From: Algimonas porphyrae
GTDB lineage: Bacteria; Pseudomonadota; Alphaproteobacteria; Caulobacterales; Maricaulaceae
Direction: 5' to 3'
Assembly: GCF_041429795.1 (NCBI RefSeq)
Contig: NZ_CP163424.1
Location: 2,358,001-2,422,000, forward strand
Length of the DNA stretch: 64,000 nucleotides
Shown: one piece after another, positions 43,728-52,563 of the stretch
How positions within the stretch are numbered: position 1 is the first letter of the stretch
How the letters are laid out: each line of letters begins with the position of its first letter
Program-made: the position numbers and the translations under genes
Notes under the pieces: model-generated
What the model saw: the letters and a program-made list of their open reading frames with translations, nothing else
Databases searched by the model: none
What the model was told of the DNA's origin: nothing

Positions 43728-45710
43728 TTAGCCGTCGACGTTGGCGGCATCCCAGATGCGGACCCGATCTTCAGGAGCCAGATACATGGCGTCATCAGGG
43801 CCGACATTAAAGGCCTCATACCAAGCGTCGACATTGCGGACAATGCCATTGGCGCGGAACTCGCCCGGGCTGTGCGGGCCGTTTTTGATCTGCTGCGACA
43901 GGGCCTCATCACGCCATTTGATGGCCCAGACCTGCGCCCAGGCCATGAAGAAACGCTGATCACCCGTGAAGCCATCGATCACCGGGGCCTCTTCGCCGTT
44001 CAATGACCGCTTATAGGCATCATAAGCGAGGACAACGCCCGTCAGATCGCCGATATTCTCGCCCAGGCCGAGACGCCCATCGAGGAATTCGCCGGGCAGC
44101 GGCTCGAACGCGCTATATTGATCTGCCAGCCGGGCGGCCCGTTCTTCAAAGCGCGCCGCATCCTCGGCCGTCCACCAGTCACGCTGTACGCCGTCGCCAT
44201 CGGACTTGCGGCCCTGATCATCGAAGCCGTGGCCCATTTCGTGGCCGATCACAGCGCCGATACCGCCATAATTGACCGCCGGATCGGCGTTGGGATCGAA
44301 GAAAGGCGCGTCGAGAATAGCCGCCGGGAAGACGATCTCATTCAGGACGGAGTTGTAATAGGCGTTTACGCGCTGCGGAGTCATGCCCCATTCGTCGCGG
44401 TCGATCGGTCCGCCGAGATCGCCGAGCTGATCTTCCCAGCCCCATTCGCGCGTGCTCTTGATCGTGCCGTAGAGATCATCACGATCGACTTCGAGACCGG
44501 CATAGGTTTCCCATACATCCGGGTAGCCGATCTTGGGATTGAACTTCGCGAGCTTATACTGCGCTTCTTCCTTCGTTTCGGCGCCCATCCATTCGAGATT
44601 GTCGATCCCGTCCTTGAAGGCGGCTCGAAGGTTCTCGACCAGCTCGTCCATCTGCTGCTTGGACTCGGGCGGGAAATACTTGTCGACATAGACTTTGCCG
44701 ACAACGAAGCCGAGCGTACCATTGACGGCTGAGACGCCCCGCTTCCAGCGGGGGCGTTGTTCTTCCTGACCGCGCAGGATCCGGCCATAGAAATTGAATG
44801 AGGCATCATCGATGCGCGCCGGGAGATAGGCGGCGTTGGAGGAGAGCAGCGAAACCGTCAGATAATCCTTCAGCACGTCGACAGGCGTCTCCGCAAACAC
44901 GTCAGCGGACGCATCGATTGCGGATTTCTCGCGCACGATCAGATCGGTTTCTCCGGACAGGCCCAGATTGTCGAACATACGCGCCCACGGAATACCCGGA
45001 GCCATCTCGGCCAGCTCGTCCATGGTCATCTTGTTATAGGTCGCGTCGCGATCACGGCGCTGGACCGGTGTCCAGTGACCTTCGGCCATGGCCGTTTCAT
45101 AGGCCATCACGGCTTCGGCCCGCGCGCGCGGATTGTCGACGCCGGCTTCGGTCAGCATGGTCGTCATGAAGTCGACATAGCCGGCGCGGATCGCATCAGC
45201 GCGGTCGCCCTCATCGAAATAGCTATCGCGGTTCGGGAGGCCAAGACCGGACTGGCTGAGATAGATGCTGTGCGTGTCGTTCTCCTTGGCATCAATATAG
45301 ATGTAGGGATTGACAGGGGCGCGCAGGCCGAGCGCCGGATCACTCATCAGATCGACGATCGAGTTGAGATCATCCGCGGCCCGGATTCTGGCCAGATCTT
45401 CGGATATCGGGGCGAGCCCTGCCGCTTCGATCGCATCCAGATCCATATAGGCATTGTAGAAATCGGCGATGCGCTTCTCATCTGCTGTGGGATTGTCTGC
45501 ACTGGCTGCGGCTTCGATAATGCCACGAACCCGCTCTTCGGCCCGGTCGCTCAGAACATTGAACGAGCCATAACGGGACCGGTCAGCCGGAATTTCGGTT
45601 TCTGCCAGCCAGGTTCCATTGACATACTCGAAGAAATTATCACCCGGATCGACGGCTGTGTCCATGTTCTCCAGAGAAACACCGAAGGTTCCAAGTTGCG
45701 GATCAGCCAT
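43728..45710 (-). CDS. M13 family metallopeptidase (PepO/neprilysin-like), signal peptide region interrupted
   Basis: A zinc endopeptidase of 660 residues from the first usable ATG. The zinc site is VIGHEMGHGFDDQG (HExxH) near residue 490, with the third ligand in LGENIGDLTG near residue 550, NAYYNSVLNEIVFPAAIL upstream and VRNVDAWYEAFNV at the end, all canonical for M13. From this ATG the protein would be cytoplasmic, which is unusual: M13 enzymes of this group are lipoproteins. In the same frame 44 codons upstream lies ATG with a good ribosome site and a lipobox sequence, but codon 3 is TGA (45834-45836). It lies 31 bp after the RND pump gene in the same orientation. Confidence 0.85.
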   Translation of the reverse strand: MADPQLGTFGVSLENMDTAVDPGDNFFEYVNGTWLAETEIPADRSRYGSFNVLSDRAEERVRGIIEAAASADNPTADEKRIADFYNAYMDLDAIEAAGLAPISEDLARIRAADDLNSIVDLMSDPALGLRAPVNPYIYIDAKENDTHSIYLSQSGLGLPNRDSYFDEGDRADAIRAGYVDFMTTMLTEAGVDNPRARAEAVMAYETAMAEGHWTPVQRRDRDATYNKMTMDELAEMAPGIPWARMFDNLGLSGETDLIVREKSAIDASADVFAETPVDVLKDYLTVSLLSSNAAYLPARIDDASFNFYGRILRGQEEQRPRWKRGVSAVNGTLGFVVGKVYVDKYFPPESKQQMDELVENLRAAFKDGIDNLEWMGAETKEEAQYKLAKFNPKIGYPDVWETYAGLEVDRDDLYGTIKSTREWGWEDQLGDLGGPIDRDEWGMTPQRVNAYYNSVLNEIVFPAAILDAPFFDPNADPAVNYGGIGAVIGHEMGHGFDDQGRKSDGDGVQRDWWTAEDAARFEERAARLADQYSAFEPLPGEFLDGRLGLGENIGDLTGVVLAYDAYKRSLNGEEAPVIDGFTGDQRFFMAWAQVWAIKWRDEALSQQIKNGPHSPGEFRANGIVRNVDAWYEAFNVGPDDAMYLAPEDRVRIWDAANVDG

Positions 45711-45842
45711 CGCGATCTGCGTCGCCTCGGTTGCCTCGACGGCCGCCGTGTCACCGACCGTCGCGTCGGTCGCGCTATTGTCACTACAAGCGATGAGCGC
45801 CAGGGCCAGCAGGCTTGCGCCCGTTGTCAGATATCAATTCAT
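45711..45842 (-). other. Lipoprotein signal sequence of the M13 peptidase with TGA at codon 3
   Basis: An ATG at 45842 has AAGGA 7 bases upstream and is in frame with the M13 gene. The codons read M-N-stop-Y-L-T-T-G-A-S-L-L-A-L-A-L-I-A-C-S-D, a lipoprotein signal with an ideal lipobox (L-I-A-C), followed by a Thr/Ala/Glu-rich linker. Only the third codon blocks it. A CTG or TTG start after the stop is possible but has no ribosome site. Confidence 0.75.
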
Positions 45843-45873
45843 GGTCAGGTCCTTGCAATCAGGAAGTGGGTGC

Positions 45874-48800
45874 CTATTCGGCAGGTTGCGGTTCGGGAGT
45901 TGGTGTCGCTGGTCCGGTATCGGCCGCAATTTCGAAATCATCCAACGCCATGGCCATTTCGGGATTATAGGTCGAGCCGAATGGCTGTTGCGCCTCGCCC
46001 GTCCACAGTCCTTTGAAGAAACGGCTAATATCCACGCCGATTCCGTACATGGCCGGCACCAGCATCAGCGTCAGGAAGAAGTCGAACAGGACGCCAAACG
46101 CCAGCGCGACGACCATCGGCTTCAGGAATTCGGCCTGAGGACTGGTTTCGAACAGGATCGGCACCAGACCGACAAAGGTCGTAACCGATGTCAGAAGAAT
46201 GGGCCTGAAACGCGCGACACACGCATCCAGCATGGCCTGATAGGCGCCGACGCCCTTGGCGCGTAATCGATTGACGTAATCGATCAGAACCAGGTTGTCG
46301 TTCATCGCCACCCCCGTGGCAGCGAGGAACCCGAAGATCGAGAACATGCCGAACGGCACCCCCGTCACCAGATTACCGAAGATCATGCCGACCCAGGCAA
46401 AGGGCAGCGCAATCAGGATCAGGAACGGTTGCGCGTAAGACCGGAAAGCGATGGCCAACAGAATATAGGTCGCCAGAACGATCGCGATGAGACTGATGTT
46501 GAGTTCGCGCATGAAGTTCTGCTGGATCTCATCCTCGCCGACCGTGATGCGGCTGGCGCGCGGATGGCGCACTTCCCATTGCGGGAAGAAGTTCTCATCC
46601 ATGTCGGCGCGGATTTCCGTCGAGCGCGATTGCTCGCCGCGCACGCGCGCGCCCGTATATTCCACGCGCTTGCGATCCCGGCGGTTGATCCGTCCGACAC
46701 CTTCGGCGATCTCGGCTTCGGCCACGGAATAGAGCGGCACTTCGACCCCGTTGGCGGCACGAATGCGCAGCTGGTTCAGACTGTCGATGCTTTCGCGCGC
46801 CGCTTCAGGATAGCGCACCATGACACGGACATCTTCGCCGTTTCGCGGCAGACGCTGAACCTCGCGGCCATAGAAGGCCTCGCGAACCTGACGCGTGACA
46901 TCAGCCAGTGTGATGCCGAGTGTTTCAGCTCCCGGCTTCAAGGTGAAGCGGATTTCGCTGGCCGAACTTTCAAGACCGTCCCACGCATTATTAATGTCGG
47001 GATAGGTTTCGAGCTGGTTCTTGATGTCGAGCACGGCGGCGCGCAGATCGTCTTCATTCGAAGCGGCAACGCCGTAGAACAGACCGCCGCCCTGCCCCGA
47101 GCCACCTTCCGTGAAGCCATATTGCACCCGGAACGCATCTGGGATGGGCCCGACATATTCCTCCAGCTTGTCCGCAATATCCTTTGACGAAATCCGACGC
47201 CGCTCATCCGTCGCAGCGAGACCCAGATAGCCTTCGATGCTGCGGCCTTCGGCAATCGTGCCCGGCTTGTCGATGATCGGACCTTCGATGCCGAAATCGG
47301 CCATCGCATTTTCATTCAGCCGCGCAATACCGGCATCGACCTGCCCGCGCGCCTGACTGACACGCTGGAAGGACGTGCCTTCAGGGAAGCGCGCATTTAC
47401 GGAAATCATGTCGCCTTCGACCTCGGGAATAAAAGCGGTCGGGGCGATTCCGGAAATCAGCAGGGCAAACGCCATGCCGAGCATACCAAGGAAGAAGGCC
47501 AGCGTGGCATAACGCCAGCGGATCAGCATGGCGACGAAAGGCCGAAAATGGTTCTTGGCGAATGAGACCAGGCTTTCCGCGATTTTGTTCTGCAAACGCA
47601 GCAGCGCATTCGAACTGGGCTCCACATGCTTCATATGACGCAGGTGAGCCGGCAGAATGAAGAAGGCTTCGATCAGGGAGAACACCAGTACGGCCACAAC
47701 GACGAGGCTGATCTGACTGAAAATCGCCTGGATCGGGCCACTCATGAACAGGAATGGCAGGAACATGATGATCGTCGTGACGACGGCGAAGAAAACCGGC
47801 TTGGCCACCATATAGGCCCCGCCGATCGCGGCGCGTTCGCCTTCAATGCCGTTCTCATTGTGCAAATGGATGGATTCCCCCACCACAATAGCGTCATCGA
47901 CGACGATTCCGATCACCAGCAGGAAGGCGAACAGCGAAATCATGTTCAGCGTAATGCCGAGCGTCGGCGCAATCGCGATCGCGCCCATGAAAGCGGCGCC
48001 AATGCCGATCGTCACCCACAGGGCCACCATCGGACGCAGGAAAAGCGCCAGAATGATAAGAACGAGAATGAGCCCGGTCAGCGCATTGCCACCTATCAGC
48101 GACATCCGGCTGTCAAACATGGTCGAGCCATCGAACCAGATCCGGAAATTCAGATCAGGCGGAAGGCTGTCGCGCACATCCTGTTCGAATTGACGGATCG
48201 CTTCGCCGGACTCCGTAATGTTCATCTTATCCGGAGAGACGACCTGAAAAATCGCAGTCGTCTGGCCGTTGAAGCGGGCGTCGAAATCATCTTCGGCAAA
48301 CCCGTCAATGACATTGGCAATATCACCGACACGAACCGTGCCACCCTGAGCCGTCTGCCGGACAATGATGTCTTCGAACTCATCTGCTGAGTTGGCCAGA
48401 TTACGCGCCCGGAGTTGCAGATTCCCGGCAGTCGTTTCGACCGTTCCGGCAGACAGGTTGACGGATGCGCCGCTGATGGATTGCGCGACCTGACTGAAGG
48501 TCAGACCGTAACGCCGCAGCGCTTCCTCGCTGATTTCGATCGTGACCTGTTCATCCTGCTTGGAAATCTGGGATGTCAGCTGCAGGCCGGGAAGTTTGGA
48601 AAGCTCCTGTCGTAGCTGCGTGGCTTCGCGCTGCAGGGTCAGCCGGTCCATATCCCCGTAAAGCGCCAGATACATGATATCGGCGCGGGCATCCCAGCGG
48701 AAAACCTGCGGACGGAACGCATCGGGCGGCAGATTCTGAATGCCGTCGACGCGGGCTTTGACCTGGTCCAGCATCTTTTCATAATCGATGCCGATCTTGG

Positions 48801-49086
48801 TTCGGATATTGACGTTGGCGGAGCCTTCGCGCGCATTGCCTTCAATATAGTCGATACCGTCCAGGCCGTCGACGGCCTCTTCGATCCGCACCACGAGCTG
48901 CTGTTCGACGTCGCGCGGCGATGCCCCAGGCCAGGAGACGCTGACCGACATACCGTTGATCGTCGTCTGCGGAATGAATTCGCGCTGCAGATTGAGATAG
49001 CCGAAAATGCCCCCGACAACCATCAGGAACATTAAGAGGTTCGCCGCGACAGGATTACGGACGAAATAGGTGATTATACGGCGCAT
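45874..49086 (-). CDS. RND family efflux pump, inner-membrane transporter
   Basis: A 1070-residue proton-driven pump of the AcrB/MexF superfamily. The ATG at 49086 gives the usual RRIITYFVRNPVAANLLMF start. Twelve transmembrane helices with two large periplasmic loops are visible. The proton-relay pair is in helix 4, GIVVDDAIVVGESIHLHNE near residue 406 (two Asp). The C-terminal half has GVAMNDNLVLIDYVNRLRAKG near residue 940. The porter domain entrance reads WPGASPRDVEQQLVVRIEEAV near residue 50. Works with the adaptor and TolC-type genes upstream; substrates unknown. Confidence 0.93.
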   Translation of the reverse strand: MRRIITYFVRNPVAANLLMFLMVVGGIFGYLNLQREFIPQTTINGMSVSVSWPGASPRDVEQQLVVRIEEAVDGLDGIDYIEGNAREGSANVNIRTKIGIDYEKMLDQVKARVDGIQNLPPDAFRPQVFRWDARADIMYLALYGDMDRLTLQREATQLRQELSKLPGLQLTSQISKQDEQVTIEISEEALRRYGLTFSQVAQSISGASVNLSAGTVETTAGNLQLRARNLANSADEFEDIIVRQTAQGGTVRVGDIANVIDGFAEDDFDARFNGQTTAIFQVVSPDKMNITESGEAIRQFEQDVRDSLPPDLNFRIWFDGSTMFDSRMSLIGGNALTGLILVLIILALFLRPMVALWVTIGIGAAFMGAIAIAPTLGITLNMISLFAFLLVIGIVVDDAIVVGESIHLHNENGIEGERAAIGGAYMVAKPVFFAVVTTIIMFLPFLFMSGPIQAIFSQISLVVVAVLVFSLIEAFFILPAHLRHMKHVEPSSNALLRLQNKIAESLVSFAKNHFRPFVAMLIRWRYATLAFFLGMLGMAFALLISGIAPTAFIPEVEGDMISVNARFPEGTSFQRVSQARGQVDAGIARLNENAMADFGIEGPIIDKPGTIAEGRSIEGYLGLAATDERRRISSKDIADKLEEYVGPIPDAFRVQYGFTEGGSGQGGGLFYGVAASNEDDLRAAVLDIKNQLETYPDINNAWDGLESSASEIRFTLKPGAETLGITLADVTRQVREAFYGREVQRLPRNGEDVRVMVRYPEAARESIDSLNQLRIRAANGVEVPLYSVAEAEIAEGVGRINRRDRKRVEYTGARVRGEQSRSTEIRADMDENFFPQWEVRHPRASRITVGEDEIQQNFMRELNISLIAIVLATYILLAIAFRSYAQPFLILIALPFAWVGMIFGNLVTGVPFGMFSIFGFLAATGVAMNDNLVLIDYVNRLRAKGVGAYQAMLDACVARFRPILLTSVTTFVGLVPILFETSPQAEFLKPMVVALAFGVLFDFFLTLMLVPAMYGIGVDISRFFKGLWTGEAQQPFGSTYNPEMAMALDDFEIAADTGPATPTPEPQPAE

Positions 49087-49207
49087 AGGCTCAATCTGCC
49101 TTTTCCTTGGACGAGGCGGGAGGCCTCTCTTGTAGCGCAATATCGATTATCAACAAATCACGCTTCTGTAATGTTGGCAGATCGCGTCCGGTACGACGCG
49201 GTCCGTC

Positions 49208-50791
49208 CTATTCGCTGGTACCGTCCGAATCCGTACTGCCATCTTCATCGTCGGCATCTGCATTCGGTTTCGCCTTGTAGCCCTCGCGCTGGCGCTGGCG
49301 CTTCATCCACTCTGGCTCTTCAGGCTCGACCAGAACGACCGACGGGTCGTTCACATCCAGAACCTTGAGAGGAATCGAAACACGCGACCGCTCCATGGGG
49401 GAAAGGACGACCAGTTCGCCCGCCTCCACGCCCGATGAGAGCACGGCGCGTTCCGGCGACGCATCGAGCACGGTCACGGTCCGGATTTCGGCACGGCCCT
49501 TATTGTTGACCGTGTAGATTTCGTCATCGACGCGTAAGCCGTCGCGCGGAATGACGATCGCATTTTCGAGGACGCGACCGTCGATCGATGCGTTGACGAA
49601 CAATCCCGGGGCAATCGGCACACCGTTCTGCGAAGCTCCCGTGCCGTAAGGGTCGAACACTTCCGCAATCGCGAAGAGCGCACGTGATTGGGTATCGAAT
49701 GTAGCCTCGGTCCGCATGATCCGGGCTTCCCAGACCTGCTCGACGCCGCCGATCACAGCCGTCAGCTCCACAAGAGGTGCCGATGCGCGGTTCTGGGCTA
49801 CATAAGCGATCGGCAGATCGATCTTGGCCAAATCGGCATCCGTGAACGGCAATCTCACCTCGACAATATCCGTCGAGAATATCCGGCCCAATGTCGAACC
49901 TGGCGATACGAACTGACCGATGTCGGAGGATTTGGTCCGCACGCGTCCGTCGAAAGGTGCCGTCACGGATGTGCGCGTCAGCTGTAGCCGCGCATTGTCG
50001 AGATCAGCCTTGGCGGCTTGCAGCGAGGCTTCGGCCTGCTGGCGCTGCGGAACACGCAAGGCCAGCGGACTCGGTTCGCCACGGCCCAGATCTTCATAAT
50101 CAGCCCGCGCAATGTCACCTTCCGCGACCTCGCGTGTCAGAACCTGTTCGGCCTGCGCTACATTCGCTTGTGCGCGCACAACCGCCACTTCATAATCGCT
50201 CGGGTCGATCCGGATGAGTGTTTCGCCGCGGCGGAAGATGCCGCCTTCGATGAAATTGGGTGAAACATAGACGATCTTGCCACCGACTTGCGGCACCAGA
50301 TTAATTTCCGTCTGCGGGCGCGACTCGCCTTGCGTTTCGACCGTCAGCTGGACGGTCTGGCGCTTGGCCGAATCCGCCATGACAGCCAGCGGCGTAAACG
50401 GACGACGCTGTTCTTCCGGTTCGACGTTGGCCTTGATGATCGCGATCGACGCCAATGGGAACATCAGCAAAACCAGAATGGGCAACAGGATGGATTGAAT
50501 GCGGCGACTATATCCGCGTCGCACTTTCGGGCGACTGAGCCGGACCGCCAGGACGATCGAAATCACACCGAGAATGAGGAACAGAAGGAACAGGAACAAT
50601 TCCGGTCCCGGACGGCCACCCTCACCGGCGGCACGCGCACCGAACATCACCGCAGCAAGACCGAGAATGAGCCCGATCGGAACAATGACCAAGGGGGCCC
50701 GTGTGAGCCCCCGTGTCGGGTTACCGTCTGACTTGCCGCTATCGGAGGCATCGTTTCGACGATCCGGCGACCCTATCATGGTTGGACTCAT
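49208..50791 (-). CDS. RND efflux periplasmic adaptor with multi-span N-terminus
   Basis: A 527-residue membrane fusion protein. Residues 170-400 carry the lipoyl/coiled-coil/beta-barrel order: PQVGGKIVYVSPNFIEGGIFRRGETLIRID near residue 166, the alpha-hairpin rich in Q/A/R, then TSVTAPFDGRVRTKSSDIGQFVSPGS near residue 272. The N-terminus is odd: three membrane helices (about 33-53, 64-84, 100-119) instead of one anchor or a lipobox. The C-terminal tail is acidic. ATG overlaps the TolC-type stop by 4 bases. It bridges the pump and the outer-membrane channel. Confidence 0.9.
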   Translation of the reverse strand: MSPTMIGSPDRRNDASDSGKSDGNPTRGLTRAPLVIVPIGLILGLAAVMFGARAAGEGGRPGPELFLFLLFLILGVISIVLAVRLSRPKVRRGYSRRIQSILLPILVLLMFPLASIAIIKANVEPEEQRRPFTPLAVMADSAKRQTVQLTVETQGESRPQTEINLVPQVGGKIVYVSPNFIEGGIFRRGETLIRIDPSDYEVAVVRAQANVAQAEQVLTREVAEGDIARADYEDLGRGEPSPLALRVPQRQQAEASLQAAKADLDNARLQLTRTSVTAPFDGRVRTKSSDIGQFVSPGSTLGRIFSTDIVEVRLPFTDADLAKIDLPIAYVAQNRASAPLVELTAVIGGVEQVWEARIMRTEATFDTQSRALFAIAEVFDPYGTGASQNGVPIAPGLFVNASIDGRVLENAIVIPRDGLRVDDEIYTVNNKGRAEIRTVTVLDASPERAVLSSGVEAGELVVLSPMERSRVSIPLKVLDVNDPSVVLVEPEEPEWMKRQRQREGYKAKPNADADDEDGSTDSDGTSE

Positions 50792-52308
50792 GGCAATTCA
50801 ATCCCCAAAAATTCGACGGGCGGTACGTTCTGCAATCCGTCAGGCGCAAGATAGCCTGATCCACCCAAGGCGACATGTAAGCGGACGCGGTTGGCAAGAC
50901 GCTCGCCGCGCGCGGTAATAAGCTGACCTTCTGCATTCAGTCTACGGGTCTGAGCGTCCAGCAGTTGTAGAATTGTGGCGAGACCTTCCGTGTAGCGCAG
51001 CTCGAGCCGCTCTTCCGCGACGACGGCCTCATCCCGGGACACTTGCAATGCAGCTTCGCGTGCAGCCAGGCGCTGCTCGGCATCCAGCGCATTTTCGACT
51101 TCAAGATAAGCTGTCAGTACGGTCTCGGCATAAGTTTGTATCTGTGCGTCCAGCGCGGCTCTTTGCGCATCCACCTGCGCGCGCAGCTGCCCGCCCTGGA
51201 AGATCGGAGCCGTCAGGGACTCACTCAGGCTGAAGGCAATTGCCTTGAGATCGAAAATATCGCCGAAACTGTTGAGGGCCTGATCGCCGACACCGCCCGA
51301 AATGACCAGGCTGGGATAGAGTGCCTTCCGCGCCGCATCGACGTCCAGCCCTGCCGCGGCAATGCGGTTTTCAACCGCAATGATGTCAGGTCTCCGGGCC
51401 AGCATGTCTGCCGGTGTCCCGATCCCCGTCAGTGGTGGCAAGGCCGGAAGATCGTCCGGTAATTCGATATTGGCGTCAGGATATTGCCGCGCCAGCGTCT
51501 GGACCGAGCGTAGCGTGCTGTCGCGCAATTGCAGGCGAGACTGTCTCAGCGCTTGCGAACTGGCAATGGCCGAACGGGCGAGCCTGACATCGGAAGATCC
51601 GGTCAGACCGCTTTCGAATCGCCGCTGCGTCAGGCGCAGGGAGCGTTCCTGCGTGCGAATATCTTCTGCCGACAGATCGACGAGCAACCCCGCCTCAATG
51701 GCGTCGAACCATCCGGTCGCAAGCCGGCTGGTCACGGACAGTTCCAGCGCCGCAACATCGGCAGCAGCCGCTTCGACACCCTCGCCGTCGGCGGCTATCT
51801 GGTCGCGAATGCGGTTGACGACATCCACTTCCCAGCGCGAATTCAGACCGATATCGTAACTGGTCGAACCCGCATTGAAACCGACACCACCTTCACTACG
51901 CCGAATGGTCGAACTGGCGCTCAGGCTCGGATAGAGTCCGGAGCGCGTAACGCGCTTCCCGGCGATCACCTGATCGAGCTGCGCGAGGGTACGAAGGAGC
52001 GACGGGTTATCCTGACGAGCCTGTGCGACGAGTTGCGAGAGATTTTCGTCCTCGAAACTGTCCACCCAGTTGGTCGTTGGGAGACCGTCCGGCGCCGTGC
52101 CAGCCCAGTCCGTTCGAACGGGTATGGAAGCTTCCAGATCGACAACCGTCGGATCGACAGGATCAATGATGCTGGCGCACCCGCTCAGAGCGATGGTCGC
52201 AGCGGCAAGACCGAGCAGCCGCCGAGACCCCATGCCCCAGCCCGCACGTTGATGCGTGGCCTGCGTTTGTTTCGCCATCCCTGTGTGAGTCTGCCTCATC
52301 GGCTCCAT
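50788..52308 (-). CDS. Outer-membrane efflux lipoprotein, NodT/TolC type
   Basis: A 506-residue channel subunit. It has a lipoprotein signal with lipobox ALSGC near residue 43, then PVRTDWAGTAPDGLPTTNWVDSFEDENLSQLVAQA, the normal beginning of the NodT family mature chain. Two repeats of helical bundles carry the family's LARRPDIIAVENRIAAAGLDVDAARKALYPSL segment near residue 312. First gene of the efflux operon. The ATG at 52308 has only a weak ribosome site; internal ATGs at residues 4, 11 and 26 are alternatives. An inverted repeat is found 60 bp upstream. Confidence 0.9.
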   Translation of the reverse strand: MEPMRQTHTGMAKQTQATHQRAGWGMGSRRLLGLAAATIALSGCASIIDPVDPTVVDLEASIPVRTDWAGTAPDGLPTTNWVDSFEDENLSQLVAQARQDNPSLLRTLAQLDQVIAGKRVTRSGLYPSLSASSTIRRSEGGVGFNAGSTSYDIGLNSRWEVDVVNRIRDQIAADGEGVEAAAADVAALELSVTSRLATGWFDAIEAGLLVDLSAEDIRTQERSLRLTQRRFESGLTGSSDVRLARSAIASSQALRQSRLQLRDSTLRSVQTLARQYPDANIELPDDLPALPPLTGIGTPADMLARRPDIIAVENRIAAAGLDVDAARKALYPSLVISGGVGDQALNSFGDIFDLKAIAFSLSESLTAPIFQGGQLRAQVDAQRAALDAQIQTYAETVLTAYLEVENALDAEQRLAAREAALQVSRDEAVVAEERLELRYTEGLATILQLLDAQTRRLNAEGQLITARGERLANRVRLHVALGGSGYLAPDGLQNVPPVEFLGIELP

Positions 52309-52367
52309 CCCGGCTGTCTTTCGTCATTCATGAAAAGATCAGATAAATTTTCGAAAGTCAATGAAAC

Positions 52368-52386
52368 ATTATCGAAAAACGATAAT
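52368..52386. promoter_or_regulatory. Candidate operator of the RND efflux operon
   Basis: Perfect 7-bp inverted repeat ATTATCG-AAAAA-CGATAAT, 60 bp upstream of the TolC-type start and between the divergent efflux and phoR units. Symmetry and AT-rich spacer are typical of a TetR- or MarR-type site. No such regulator gene is adjacent. Confidence 0.5.
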
Positions 52387-52563
52387 TCTATTGGGCGTTG
52401 TGTTTAGCAGCCTTAATCCAGTCGAGAACTGCATGCGAGCCGGAATGGAGGATGTTGCGACAAGTTAAGGAAGCGCCGCAATTTCCTAGGCGGCACGCTT
52501 TCCAAACAATGAGTTTGCGGTTCGATCACTGGACCCGCGCCTTCTGCTGGTCCAGAAGAGTGT

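Noticed and set aside
45834-45836. In-frame TGA read as selenocysteine
   Set aside because: No SECIS-like hairpin is apparent directly after it, and selenocysteine in a signal peptide makes no sense; nonsense or base error is simpler.
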